Of a stretch of 64,000 nt of DNA, positions 1 to 8,850 are shown piece after piece (position 1 is the stretch's first letter; every line of letters begins with the position of its first letter). The stretch comes from Vibrio japonicus. Its GTDB lineage: Bacteria; Pseudomonadota; Gammaproteobacteria; Enterobacterales; Vibrionaceae. Location of the stretch: NCBI RefSeq assembly GCF_024582835.1, contig NZ_CP102096.1:1302001-1366000 (forward strand), given 5' to 3'. The translations under genes were made by a program, and so were the position numbers. The notes below the pieces were generated by a model, which made no database searches, was not told where the DNA came from, and was given only the letters and a program-made list of their open reading frames with translations.

Positions 1-1133
1 TCCCAAGCTTGTTTAGCCGCTTTAATTTCGTCGCTGTAGCCACTTACGTAGCCAATTTTAGCTAACTTTTCACCGATTGCTTCGAGAGCGATATGGGCGT
101 CAGCGACAACCGAAGTTGCATCTAATTTGCTTGCATCGAACTCAGAGACGTTGATGGTTAAGAAATCCACATCTGGGTTCTGGAATAGTGATTTTGAGCA
201 TGTGGTGAAATCGGTAAAGCGAGTACCCACACCAATTACTAAGTCTGTGTCACGCGCAATTCGGTTAGCCGCAAGACAACCAGTGGTACCTACGCCACCC
301 AAGTTGAGTTCGTGGTCGTGGACAATCGCACTCTTACCCGCTTGAGTTTCACCGAAAGGAATATTGTGTCGCTCAGCAAACTGACGGAATGCATCGTGTG
401 CTTCTGAATAACGTACGCCACCACCGCAAATAAGCATCGGCTTCTTCTTGCTCTTAATTAGAGCAACCGCGTCATCAATCATTGGGTTGGTTGCTGGACG
501 ACGTTCAATGCGGTGTACGCGTTTTTTGAAGAAATACTCTGGGAAGTCGTAAGCCTCACCCTGTACATCTTGTGGTAAACAAATCGTGACTGCGCCAGTG
601 TCGGCAGGATCTGTCAATACACGCATCGCGTTAACCATCGCAGACATCAATTGCTCAGGGCGAGTAATGCGATCCCAGTAACGTGAAACGGGCTTGAAAC
701 AGTCGTTAGTGCTGATTGATGCATCGTGATATTGCTCAACCTGCTGTAGAACAGGATCTGGCTGACGAGTCGCGTAAGTATCTCCCGGTAAGAAAAGCAC
801 TGGGATGCGGTTCGCTGTTGCTGTCGCTGCTGCCGTTACCATGTTTGCTGCGCCAGGGCCGACAGAAGAGGTGACGGCATAGATCTTTTTACGCTTGTTC
901 TGTTTTGCGTAACCCATCGCGATATGAGCCATACCTTGTTCGTTACAGCCCTGGTATACCTCAAGTGAGCCAGCGTCTTCTTCTAGTGCTTGTCCCAGAC
1001 CGACAACATTGCCATGACCAAAGATGGTAAAGATGCCATGAATAAACTTGTGTTCTACTCCATCGAACTCAACATACTGTTGATTCATAAACTTAACCAG
1101 CGCTTGTGCGGTCGTCATTTTAATCGTGTTCAT
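1..1133 (-). CDS. iolD: IolD, 3D-(3,5/4)-trihydroxycyclohexane-1,2-dione hydrolase (C-terminus outside window)
   Basis: Thiamine-diphosphate enzyme that opens the ring of the inositol-derived dione to give 5-deoxyglucuronate. The minus strand is open from an ATG at 1133 to the window edge, about 377 residues, so roughly the last 40 percent of the usual 620-650 residues is missing, including the ThDP pyrophosphate domain. The N-terminal PYR domain is clear: [15 protein letters not shown] starts near residue 62 and carries the expected cofactor-activating glutamate (E65), followed by [11 protein letters not shown] central domain with GGGVRYSEA follows. Two TGRAA-N6-TTTCA palindromes lie upstream at 1231 and 1360 and probably control it. 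The other iol genes nearby support the pathway assignment. Confidence 0.93.
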   Translation of the reverse strand, partial: MNTIKMTTAQALVKFMNQQYVEFDGVEHKFIHGIFTIFGHGNVVGLGQALEEDAGSLEVYQGCNEQGMAHIAMGYAKQNKRKKIYAVTSSVGPGAANMVTAAATATANRIPVLFLPGDTYATRQPDPVLQQVEQYHDASISTNDCFKPVSRYWDRITRPEQLMSAMVNAMRVLTDPADTGAVTICLPQDVQGEAYDFPEYFFKKRVHRIERRPATNPMIDDAVALIKSKKKPMLICGGGVRYSEAHDAFRQFAERHNIPFGETQAGKSAIVHDHELNLGGVGTTGCLAANRIARDTDLVIGVGTRFTDFTTCSKSLFQNPDVDFLTINVSEFDASKLDATSVVADAHIALEAIGEKLAKIGYVSGYSDEIKAAKQAW

Positions 1134-1230
1134 AACCACTTTACTCCAGATAATTTAGTCGACAGCAGGTGAGACGAAACTTGTGACCTGATGCCTTGCT
1201 AGCATATTAAATCTAATGATTTAGATATTA

Positions 1231-1246
1231 TGGAACATTTATTTCA
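1231..1246. promoter_or_regulatory. Putative inositol-regulon operator (site 1)
   Basis: TGGAACATTTATTTCA fits the pattern T-GRAA-N6-TTYC-A that recurs upstream of most iol genes here. It lies about 100 bp before the iolD start. RpiR-type IolR repressors are known to bind GRAA-N6-TTYC-like palindromes; no RpiR gene is in the window. Confidence 0.55.
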
Positions 1247-1359
1247 TTGCAATGTTTTTCTGAAATGCTGTTAGTTTTTGTGATCCTGATTAGATTGTGG
1301 CGTGTTGATGCACTAAAAACAAAATAATGGTGTGATGGATGATACTTTTTGCAAAATTA

Positions 1360-1375
1360 CGAAATTTTCATTTCA
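1360..1375. promoter_or_regulatory. Putative inositol-regulon operator (site 2)
   Basis: CGAAATTTTCATTTCA carries the GAAA-N6-TTTC core of the recurring palindrome. It is the second site upstream of iolD, about 130 bp from site 1. Confidence 0.5.
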
Positions 1376-1397
1376 TGAGATAAAGGAGGGTGAAAAT

Positions 1398-1690
1398 TTA
1401 CATTTGCCAACTTCTTGCCGTTAGCTCGTGTGAAAAATCGGCTTTTAATGAGATAGGTAGCGTATAGGCGTTGTGTACTTTTTCACGAGCAATTGGGTCG
1501 CTTGCACCATTCGCGTAGCTTGATGGTAGGTATTCTTTCAGCATCTTAAGCGCTTGTAGAGCCTGACCATCTGAGTATTCGTTCGCAAGGATGGATACGT
1601 AAGCTTCTAGTGCGTGAGTCACTGCATCGTAACCACCGAATGCGGTTAGAGACTTAGGCATGCTCATTACTAGGTTCGCATCGACGATAG
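1398..1690 (-). pseudogene. adhE fragment (C-terminal iron alcohol dehydrogenase domain of AdhE)
   Basis: About 75 codons read as a close match to the AdhE alcohol dehydrogenase domain: AIVDANLVMSMPKSLTAFGG, then HALEAYVSILANEYSDGQAL and an LKEYLPSSYANGASDPIARE-like stretch ending at KVHNA. Intact AdhE would continue ATIAGIAFANAFLG; here the sequence changes abruptly to unrelated residues and stops about 20 codons later. There is no N-terminal part: upstream of AIVD the match is lost and no aldehyde dehydrogenase domain is present. This is therefore a relic of a roughly 890-residue enzyme, about 9 percent of its length. It lies between iolD and iolC on the same strand, so it interrupts what could have been one operon. 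Confidence 0.8.
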
Positions 1691-1798
1691 CTATGTTTGA
1701 ATGCCATTAAGCGTGTGAAAGTTCACGCGCGCCTCGTGCTGAGTTGCACAACTTTTTTACATTTACTTGTTCAATTTTTTCGCTCTAGCTGTTTGGAT

Positions 1799-1831
1799 AA
1801 GATGATGTGCAATATAAGGGCACATCATCTT
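1799..1831 (-). terminator. 12-bp hairpin downstream of iolC
   Basis: AAGATGATGTGC pairs perfectly with GCACATCATCTT around a 9-nt loop, just after the iolC stop. No U-run follows on either strand, so it may be a 3'-end stabiliser rather than a classical terminator. Confidence 0.45.
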
Positions 1832-1839
1832 CAGGAGTA

Positions 1840-3747
1840 TTATCCTCTGTTTTTCCAAAGTTGGATTATTTCGTGGTAGTTTGATTTTGTTTTATTAATA
1901 AATTCTTGGTTATTAATATCCCCAGACAACCATTCTTTAGATGCTTCACCAAATATAGTTCGGCCAACCATAAAACCTTTAATTAAATCGTGGCCAGATG
2001 CTTGATCAAAGCCTTTTTTAAGCTCTTCTACAGGCGCATCCAGACCAAGAATCACCACTCCGCGACAATATGGATCTTGCTCAATGATTAAGCTGTTCAA
2101 TGTGACCCATGCTTCGCTTTGAAGCGCCGGTAATTTCCACCAATCTGGCTTGATTCCCAGAGAGTAGAAGCGGCTTACCGCTTCAATGTATAAGCGGTCT
2201 TCTTTCTCAACGCCGTCTGGCAGAATGACCTCAAGTAGCAGTTCATGTCCGGACTTAAGACAGGCTTGGTAAGCTTCTGCTATTGTATTTTCTTGCAGAG
2301 TTCGGATGCTTTCATCGTCTTCCGAGCTATAGAATACCAGGCATTTCACCACATGCTCTAAAGGCCAGTCGATCAATTGAGAGCCAATGTTGCCGTGTTC
2401 GAACTCTAGAGGACGCGAGCCAGGCATTTCGATTGGACGACCGATCCACCAATTGTCACCCGTCACGTCATTAAGCACATCCTGACCGAAGGTGCTATCA
2501 CAAAGGAGTCCTGACTGACCCTTTAAACCGGCTTCTCTACTTACCTGACGACTCGCTTCGAGAATGAGTTTTTTCAGTGTTGGAATTTTTCCAACATCTG
2601 CACCGACTTCTTTCGCCATATCGACCAATTGGCTGCGATGATCGAACGCTAATATACATAACTCGTCCCATGCACCTGTCTTACGTGTCGTTACTCTGTG
2701 CAAGTGGTTAAGCTGAGGATCTAAATCAGGGCGCTTAACATCGTTAGCGCGAGTTAAATAGTTGTCTAACTCAACTTTGGTTGGCATTGCGGGAGCACAG
2801 CCATGACGAGATACCACAAGTGCGCCACAAGCGTTGGCATAAGTACACGCTTTTTCCCATCCTTCACCGTTGAGATAGCCACGAAGAAGACCAGACATGA
2901 ATGCGTCACCAGCGCCAAGAACGTTCAATACATCCACACGCACACCGTGTACGGTAATGCCTTCATCCAGCGTTTCTGGGATCGCATCCGTGTAAACAGA
3001 ACAACCAAGAGCACCGCGTTTACAAACCAATTCTGCGTCAGAAACCTTACGTACGGCTTTGAGTGCTTCAACGGTATCTGTTGAGCCACCACAAATATGG
3101 AACTCTTCTTCTGTTCCGACAATTACATCGAATAACCCCAAAACGTCTTGCAGTTCTTCGGTCACTTTATCTGATGCGATAAAACGGGTTTCACCATCGC
3201 CCAGTGAAGTTAGGCCCCACAGTACCGGACGATAATCAATATCAAGCGCGGTTTTAACCCCATTTCGGCGAGCATATTCAAGTGCAGTCAAAACGGCGTC
3301 GCGAGTTTTTGGGTTTGACAAGTGCGTACCAGTGATAGCGAGACAGCGCGCCGAGGCAATATACTCTTCCGTAAAATCCTCTTTGCTGATTGCCATGTCA
3401 GCGCAGTTTTCACGGTAAAAGATCAGTGGAAAGGTGTCTTCGTCTTTGATGCCTAAAATGACTAGGCCAGTAAGACGTTCTTTATCGGTAACAAGGTGGC
3501 TGGTGTCGCAACCCACTTTTTCCAGCTCGTCACGTAAGAAACGTCCCATATGTTCATCGCCAACGCGGGCAAGCATTGAAGATTTAAGGCCTTGAACGGC
3601 AGTTCCATAAGCAACGTTACCGGAAGAACCACCGAGATATTTGGCGAACGTGCCCATATCTTCTAAGCGAGAGCCGACTTGTTGTCCGTAAAGGTCAACA
3701 GCGATTCGTCCCATACAAATCAGGTCTAATTTCTTTTCAGTTTTCAC
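1840..3747 (-). CDS. iolC: IolC-DUF2090 fusion, 5-dehydro-2-deoxygluconokinase with aldolase-like domain
   Basis: A 635-residue fusion. Residues 1-325 are a PfkB/ribokinase-type kinase with LGGSSGNVAYG near the N-terminus and NVLGAGDAFMSG near residue 280, which includes the catalytic aspartate. It phosphorylates 2-deoxy-5-keto-gluconate. Residues 330-630 match the DUF2090 domain (LCILAFDHRSQL, then KGFMVGRTIF), a TIM barrel thought to cleave the phosphorylated product in organisms lacking separate IolJ; no iolJ is seen in this window. Bacillus IolC is the kinase alone, so this form may carry out two successive steps. The ATG at 3747 follows a GAGGCTC stretch. A perfect operator-like palindrome lies 50 bp upstream. 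Confidence 0.9.
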   Translation of the reverse strand: MKTEKKLDLICMGRIAVDLYGQQVGSRLEDMGTFAKYLGGSSGNVAYGTAVQGLKSSMLARVGDEHMGRFLRDELEKVGCDTSHLVTDKERLTGLVILGIKDEDTFPLIFYRENCADMAISKEDFTEEYIASARCLAITGTHLSNPKTRDAVLTALEYARRNGVKTALDIDYRPVLWGLTSLGDGETRFIASDKVTEELQDVLGLFDVIVGTEEEFHICGGSTDTVEALKAVRKVSDAELVCKRGALGCSVYTDAIPETLDEGITVHGVRVDVLNVLGAGDAFMSGLLRGYLNGEGWEKACTYANACGALVVSRHGCAPAMPTKVELDNYLTRANDVKRPDLDPQLNHLHRVTTRKTGAWDELCILAFDHRSQLVDMAKEVGADVGKIPTLKKLILEASRQVSREAGLKGQSGLLCDSTFGQDVLNDVTGDNWWIGRPIEMPGSRPLEFEHGNIGSQLIDWPLEHVVKCLVFYSSEDDESIRTLQENTIAEAYQACLKSGHELLLEVILPDGVEKEDRLYIEAVSRFYSLGIKPDWWKLPALQSEAWVTLNSLIIEQDPYCRGVVILGLDAPVEELKKGFDQASGHDLIKGFMVGRTIFGEASKEWLSGDINNQEFINKTKSNYHEIIQLWKNRG

Positions 3748-3796
3748 TTTGAGCCTCTCACGGTATCGCGTTAAAAAACGAACTGCTTTAAATTTA

Positions 3797-3812
3797 TGGA
3801 ATTTTTATTCCA
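3797..3812. promoter_or_regulatory. Putative inositol-regulon operator (site 3), best palindrome
   Basis: TGGAATTTTTATTCCA is a perfect 6+6 inverted repeat (GGAA-N6-TTCC core), 50 bp before the iolC start. It is the most symmetrical member of the family seen here. Confidence 0.6.
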
Positions 3813-3906
3813 TATTGTACGGATAGGTTGGAGTAGAGATTGGTTCACTACTTTCTGTCAGTTAGGGAAGGGGACCGAATGAGCGCTCGACACCCACTTA
3901 CGCAAA

Positions 3907-3936
3907 AATGGAGTAACTTGTATGAGCTACTCCATT
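3907..3936 (-). terminator. Rho-independent terminator after the isomerase gene
   Basis: On the minus strand AATGGAGTAGCT pairs with AGTTACTCCATT (one mismatch) and is followed by TTTTTG, about 65 bp after the stop of the gene at 4003-4941. Confidence 0.65.
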
Positions 3937-4002
3937 CGATGTAATTTCATTCAGCGTGTTTATTGTGCTTTGATAGCTTAGCACCTAAACATAGAGTAGC
4001 GG

Positions 4003-4941
4003 TTACTGGCTGATTGTTGCTTTCAAAGCGTCAATAGAGGTTTCAACACCTGCATCCACTGTCATGGTCAGGTCTTCCATCTCCAGTGAAACATCACCGT
4101 TGTAGCCCATCATATGACATACAGAGAAAAACTCTTTCCACCACTGAAGATCTTGACCACAACCTACTGCAACGTAGTTCCAGGTACGGTCTGCACTGTC
4201 TTCAACTGGACGTGGCTCTAGTAGGCCATCAATGTCAGCTAGACCACGTTCGATACGAGCATCTTTGCCGTGCAAGTGGTAGATACAGCCTTTTAATGCG
4301 CGAGCTGCTGCAATCGGGTCCGCACCAAGAATGATCATGTGAGATGGGTCAAGGTTGATGCCGATCATTGGGTCAACCGCGTTACGCAGTTTAAGCAGCG
4401 TTGACGCACTCCAAACCATAGTGCCAGGAAACTCTTCGATTGCGATTTGTTCTACACCACACTTCTTACAGTGTTCGACATATTCAGACCAAAACTTGAT
4501 GGTGACTTCCCATTGGTACTCGTAAGCTGGCGCCATGAAATCGGGCCAAGACACCGTTGATGTGATCCAGTTTGGTGTTCTGTCCTCAGGAGAACCCGCA
4601 GGCAGACCAGCCATAGCTACAATTTTCTTCACGCCAAGTTTGCCAGCCAGTGTTGCACAGTCGTACATGCTCTTCGAGTATTGCTCGCCTGTTTCTGATG
4701 GCCAAAGCGGGTTACAAGATGTATTTAAAGCAGAAATACGCATGCCACGTTTTTCTAGCTCAGCTTGGAACTCCTGAAGTTTGGTTTCATCGCCTAGAAG
4801 CTCTTGAGTGTTCACATGCTTACGCGCGCCCCAGCCACCGGCTGTCATTTCTACGGCGTCAATACCCATTGACTTTACTTTATCTAACATCTCTGTGAAT
4901 GAAAGATCTGCGTATACATCAGTACAAATTGCTAGTTGCAT
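4003..4941 (-). CDS. Sugar phosphate isomerase/epimerase, TIM barrel (AP endonuclease 2 family)
   Basis: A 312-residue cytoplasmic protein of the xylose-isomerase-like TIM-barrel family. Visible family marks are the N-terminal strand MQLAICTDVYADLSF, EMTAGGW, an IEEFPG stretch with a likely metal-binding glutamate, GINLDPSHM (Asp/His pair), YHLHGKDARI and a C-terminal VSLEMED. These fit a divalent-metal epimerase or isomerase. It does not read like Bacillus IolE, IolI or IolH, so the substrate is unknown; an inositol stereoisomer or inosose is an inference from context. An operator identical to one before the transporter gene lies 70 bp upstream and the LacI-type regulator is divergent, so it probably belongs to that regulator's set. 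Confidence 0.8.
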   Translation of the reverse strand: MQLAICTDVYADLSFTEMLDKVKSMGIDAVEMTAGGWGARKHVNTQELLGDETKLQEFQAELEKRGMRISALNTSCNPLWPSETGEQYSKSMYDCATLAGKLGVKKIVAMAGLPAGSPEDRTPNWITSTVSWPDFMAPAYEYQWEVTIKFWSEYVEHCKKCGVEQIAIEEFPGTMVWSASTLLKLRNAVDPMIGINLDPSHMIILGADPIAAARALKGCIYHLHGKDARIERGLADIDGLLEPRPVEDSADRTWNYVAVGCGQDLQWWKEFFSVCHMMGYNGDVSLEMEDLTMTVDAGVETSIDALKATISQ

Positions 4942-5010
4942 AGTATTAACCTCGATATTCTAAATTGATCACTTTTGATTCAAAAATTGGATAAATCTCT
5001 TAGCACCACA

Positions 5011-5026
5011 TTGCAACCGGGTGCAA
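5011..5026. promoter_or_regulatory. Putative LacI-family operator (copy 1)
   Basis: TTGCAACCGGGTGCAA, a near-perfect even palindrome with the central CG typical of LacI-family operators. It sits between the isomerase gene and the divergent LacI-type gene. The identical 16-mer occurs at 8851. Confidence 0.72.
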
Positions 5027-5184
5027 GGCTGGTTGTAATGTGTTGTTAACCAAAAACATTGATTAATCATACGATTAATGACACTTTGTATTATTCCGTG
5101 ATTTTGTATAGTCACAGAGTCATGATTATATTAAAATCAATTTAAGTCCTATAAAAATAAACTGTCAATATAATTATTGAGCTA

Positions 5185-6204
5185 ATGAAAGAAACTAAAA
5201 ACAAAGTCACAAAAAATATTACTGCTCGTGATGTAGCAAAACTTGCAGGTGTATCTAAATGGACGGTTTCCCGAGCCTTTACGCAAGGGTCTTCAATTTC
5301 TGAGTCTAGTTTAACTAAAGTTCTAAAAGCAGCAGAAGAACTTGGATATAAGCCTAATTTGCTGGCAAGAAGTTTGGCAAAAAATAAAACCAATATGATT
5401 GCCATACTTATTTCAGAGTTAGGTTCCCCTAATGTATTGACTGTTTTTGATGAACTTACATCAAAACTACAAAATAAAGGGTTAATTCCAATAGTTCTCA
5501 ATATTCATTCTAAAAAAGATTACAAGAACGCCCTTACTTTAGCTGGTCAGTTGCAAGTCGATGGTATCATATTCCTTGGCACCGACTTACCTCAAGAAAT
5601 CGTTGAAAAAAACATTGAGCATATCCCTCTCATTACTCTGTATCGTCATTGTGATACGCCAAACGTTCACTCTGTCAGTACTGATGGCATAACGGCAGGT
5701 CAGCAAGTTGCCAATCTTTTTATCCAATTAGGTTATAAAGGAATGGCTTATATGTCGGGCCCAGAACAAAAATCAACAGGGCTGCTACGTTTTCAAGGTT
5801 TTAACAGTCGACTTTCTGAGTGTGATATACCACTCGAACACAGATTTAATATCAAACACTATGCCAGAGACCTTGCATTTAACTGTATTTCTGATTACAT
5901 AAAAACGACCGATGTTGATCAAAGAGTTGACGCTATTTTTTGTGAAAATGATATCTTAGCCATTGGTGCTTTGGATGCATTACATCATCACAAAATTGAT
6001 AACACTATTGCCATTGTAGGATTTGATGATATAGATCTAGCATCATCTCCTAAATATAATCTCACGACATTCAGGCAGGAATTAATACCTTTGGTTAGTA
6101 AATCTGTTGAACTACTTAATTCTGACATTAATAGTAACAACAAAATACTTATACCTGGAACGTTAATTACACGTCAATCACATCTTATAAATCGAAAATT
6201 ATAG
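5185..6204 (+). CDS. LacI-family transcriptional regulator
   Basis: A 339-residue DNA-binding repressor. Residues 9-30 form the LacI helix-turn-helix (RDVAKLAGVSKWTVSRAF), followed by the hinge GYKPNLLARSLA and a periplasmic-binding-protein-like effector domain (IAILISELGSP, VDGIIFLGTD, AIFCENDILAIGAL, IVGFDDIDLAS). It is divergent from the isomerase gene at 4941, with a LacI-type palindrome in between at 5011. The same palindrome precedes the transporter gene at 8798, so it likely controls both and perhaps itself. The gene is noticeably AT-richer than its neighbours, which may point to separate acquisition. The effector is unknown; an inositol or a derivative is the simplest guess. Confidence 0.88.
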   Translation: MKETKNKVTKNITARDVAKLAGVSKWTVSRAFTQGSSISESSLTKVLKAAEELGYKPNLLARSLAKNKTNMIAILISELGSPNVLTVFDELTSKLQNKGLIPIVLNIHSKKDYKNALTLAGQLQVDGIIFLGTDLPQEIVEKNIEHIPLITLYRHCDTPNVHSVSTDGITAGQQVANLFIQLGYKGMAYMSGPEQKSTGLLRFQGFNSRLSECDIPLEHRFNIKHYARDLAFNCISDYIKTTDVDQRVDAIFCENDILAIGALDALHHHKIDNTIAIVGFDDIDLASSPKYNLTTFRQELIPLVSKSVELLNSDINSNNKILIPGTLITRQSHLINRKL

Positions 6205-6215
6205 TGTTTTAATTT

Positions 6216-6241
6216 TACGGGACAAATAATATTGTCCCGTA
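6216..6241 (+). terminator. Hairpin after the LacI-type gene
   Basis: TACGGGACAA pairs perfectly with TTGTCCCGTA around a 6-nt loop, 12 nt after the stop. No good U-run follows; a second small hairpin (ATAATAG/CTATTAT, 6247-6266) with TTTA comes next. The pair lies between converging genes and may act for both. Confidence 0.5.
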
Positions 6242-6267
6242 CCTGGATAATAGGTCGAGCTATTATT

Positions 6268-7173
6268 TTATCGGAGTAAGAATTCTTTTTCTAAACGCTC
6301 TCTTGCCGCTGGTGCTTGCACGTCCATCTTTTCTGGGAATCCAAAATAAGAGACACAAGCAATTGAATCACCACCAACTGCGAATTTCTTATTCGCAAAT
6401 TCCATATCTCTTAGCGTTGAGAACATAGTATCGAAATCTACATCGCCTTCACCCATGGCTAAGTGCTGGTGGATAGCCACATCACTGCGCCCTTGATTGT
6501 TCAACCAAGGTGGGTTAGCGATATAACGACAATCCAATGTTTGGTTGAAGGTATCCGCAAACAATACATGAGAAAGATCGTCACCTGCATACTCCAACAT
6601 TGAGCGAACGTCACCTTTGCCTTGATCATAGAAGAAACCGTGGGGCGCAGAGTATACGTACTTTAGATTGTCTGAACGGTAGGACTTAACTAGGTCACAC
6701 GTTTCATTATTCAGTTCACAGAAATCCCATGGATGCGATTGAACTTCGACACGAATGCCTTCTCTTTCAAATAGAGGTAGTAATTCATCCATAGAGCGGA
6801 ACCACATTCCGTTACAGATTTCTTGTTGGTTTGGATCGCCCGAAAGTTCTGTGTTGATTACTTCTACACCCATATTAACAGCGATTTCTACGATTTTTTT
6901 CCAGTTTGCTACTGCATGTTTACGTTGTTCTTCAGTAGGGCCCGACCAACGATAAACAACAATAAAAGAAGAGAGTTCAACACCAGCCTGACGTAGGGCA
7001 GTTTTGTATTCTCTTTCACACTCACGAGAAAATAGTGGGTGCTTGTAGAACGGGTTGATACGTGGATGAGGCGATTGCTCGATATACTTGTAACCCCAAT
7101 CTGCAACTTTGTGCACCATATCCGGGATACTCATTTGTTTTGCTAGTACATCAACGTCGAATGCGATTTTCAT
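6268..7173 (-). CDS. iolH: IolH-like TIM-barrel protein
   Basis: A 301-residue sugar isomerase/epimerase-like TIM barrel that, from memory, closely matches Bacillus subtilis IolH: MKIAFDVDV, ADWGYKYIEQSPHPRINPFY, SSFIVVYRWSG, VEVINTELSGDPNQ, EVQSHPWDFCE and LSHVLFADTFNQT. IolH is encoded with inositol genes but its exact reaction is not settled. The ATG at 7173 is chosen over an upstream in-frame TTG because GGAGG lies 6-10 nt before it, inside the TTG-started extension. The gene is downstream of the transporter on the same strand, separated by 150 bp with a long inverted repeat, so it is probably co-transcribed from the LacI-type operator at 8851. Confidence 0.88.
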   Translation of the reverse strand: MKIAFDVDVLAKQMSIPDMVHKVADWGYKYIEQSPHPRINPFYKHPLFSRECEREYKTALRQAGVELSSFIVVYRWSGPTEEQRKHAVANWKKIVEIAVNMGVEVINTELSGDPNQQEICNGMWFRSMDELLPLFEREGIRVEVQSHPWDFCELNNETCDLVKSYRSDNLKYVYSAPHGFFYDQGKGDVRSMLEYAGDDLSHVLFADTFNQTLDCRYIANPPWLNNQGRSDVAIHQHLAMGEGDVDFDTMFSTLRDMEFANKKFAVGGDSIACVSYFGFPEKMDVQAPAARERLEKEFLLR

Positions 7174-7251
7174 AAAAACCTCCAAATAAAGTGTATATCA
7201 ATCAACCTATTATTGATTTCACGTGTAATTATTAAGTCGTTATTAGTTAGT

Positions 7252-7305
7252 CTGGCAATTTGTCTCTCATCGATACATTCCTAAGTATGAGCGACAAATT
7301 GCCAG
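7252..7305. repeat. Long inverted repeat between iolT and iolH
   Basis: Two 19-nt arms (starting CTGGCAATTTGTCTCTCAT, and its complement from 7287) pair with a single mismatch around a 16-nt loop. There is no U-run. It could be an intercistronic processing or stability element that lowers iolH relative to the transporter. Confidence 0.6.
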
Positions 7306-7322
7306 TGGGTTAATTGGACCTA

Positions 7323-8798
7323 TTAAGCAGGTACGTCTACTTTTTTGGTCTGTTGGCCGTTCCAGTTAGTCATAACATGCTCTTCCATTCTCTCTAGTGC
7401 TACACCATTGGTTTCTGGTAGGTAGCGATTTACAAAGAAATAAGAAACAATCATGAAGAAAGCAAATACCCACATAGGGAATGCGCCACGGAACATCTCA
7501 TTGAGAAGCGGGCTGTCATTCATTATCGGGAAGATAAGCCCAATCAGGAAGTTAGTTACCCAAAGACCACCGATAGCAAATGACATACCTAAGCCACGGT
7601 AGCGGTTAGGGAAGATTTCAGATACGACAATCCATGCACCTAAGCTCCATGAGAACGCAAAGCAAATCATGAACACCATCATGCCAAACAGTGTCCAGTA
7701 ACCCATTTGGATAGCGGCTTCACCTTGCAGACCTGCAGATTGGTAAATGAAGTAAGACGTCAACAGAAGGCCGAACGTGGCACCCAATGAACCAATTTTT
7801 AGCAGTGGTTTGCGACCAATTTTGTCCATGAGCAGAGAACCTATTAAGGTACCCACTAGCTGAATCACACCGACCCAAATAGTCAAGAAGAGCGCGACCT
7901 GGCTGTTACCTGTTACTTTTTCAAGTACGACTGGTGCGAAGTACATCATTACGTTTACACCACTTGCCTGTTGGAAGATAACAATCATGGTTGCGATGAA
8001 AACGAAAACCCAAAAGCGGCGTTGTTTGTGAACTTGAAGTTTTTCAACTTGCTCTTTGTTCGCTGCTTCTTCGTGAATGGAGTTGTGAATCGCGTTAATC
8101 ACCGTAGGCGCATAAGCAGGGTTGAAGATTTTACCTGTGACTTCTAACGCTTCTTTTTCACGTCCTACTAGGACTAACCAACGAGGCGACTCAGGGATGA
8201 AGAATGCTGCAAGCACAAATAGCGCACATGGGATAGCTTCAGAACCAATCATGATACGCCAGCCTACATCAACCAGCCATTCGTGAGTCATGCCTTGAGC
8301 GATTAAGAAGTTAACAACAAAGATAACCACTTGACCGAATACGATGGCAAAGTTTTGCGAACTTAACGCACGGCCACGGATTTTCTTTGGTGACACTTCT
8401 GACATGTACATTGGTGATACGGAAGATGCAATACCAACCGCTACTCCACCAATCATGCGATAAACGATGAACCAGAAGAACGAGTTAACAAGGGCTGCAC
8501 CAATCGCTGAAATAGTAAATAAAATGGCGGATAAAATGAGGGCCTTTTTACGGCCGTATTTATCAGCGACCTTACCGGATAGGAACGCACCGATAATACA
8601 ACCAATGGCAACGTTTGATACGGCCCAACCAACGCCGATCGAACTTAGTTCAAAGTAGGTGGTAATAGGGGTGATTGCACCAGAAATTACGGCGGTGTCA
8701 TAACCTAGTAGCAGGCCACCCAGCGCTGCAACAGCACAGATGACGAGGATATAACGTAAATTATAACTTGTATCTACAGTTTGATTATTAGTGGACAT
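7323..8798 (-). CDS. iolT: Major facilitator superfamily sugar/inositol transporter, IolT-like
   Basis: A 491-residue proton-coupled inner-membrane transporter of the sugar porter family with about 12 membrane segments. Diagnostic motifs are GYDTAVISGA in helix 1, DKYGRKKA in the 2-3 loop, PESPRWLV after helix 6, DKIGRKP in the 8-9 loop and the C-terminal PETNG. Inositol as substrate is inferred from the flanking iolG and iolH. The ATG at 8798 is preferred to an upstream in-frame start because AGGAGG lies 5-10 nt before it. A LacI-type operator is centred about 60 bp upstream. Confidence 0.88.
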   Translation of the reverse strand: MSTNNQTVDTSYNLRYILVICAVAALGGLLLGYDTAVISGAITPITTYFELSSIGVGWAVSNVAIGCIIGAFLSGKVADKYGRKKALILSAILFTISAIGAALVNSFFWFIVYRMIGGVAVGIASSVSPMYMSEVSPKKIRGRALSSQNFAIVFGQVVIFVVNFLIAQGMTHEWLVDVGWRIMIGSEAIPCALFVLAAFFIPESPRWLVLVGREKEALEVTGKIFNPAYAPTVINAIHNSIHEEAANKEQVEKLQVHKQRRFWVFVFIATMIVIFQQASGVNVMMYFAPVVLEKVTGNSQVALFLTIWVGVIQLVGTLIGSLLMDKIGRKPLLKIGSLGATFGLLLTSYFIYQSAGLQGEAAIQMGYWTLFGMMVFMICFAFSWSLGAWIVVSEIFPNRYRGLGMSFAIGGLWVTNFLIGLIFPIMNDSPLLNEMFRGAFPMWVFAFFMIVSYFFVNRYLPETNGVALERMEEHVMTNWNGQQTKKVDVPA

Positions 8799-8850
8799 GA
8801 ATCCTCCTAAATTGATTTTGTTTGCTGTGTAGAGCAACAGAACTTCCTTG

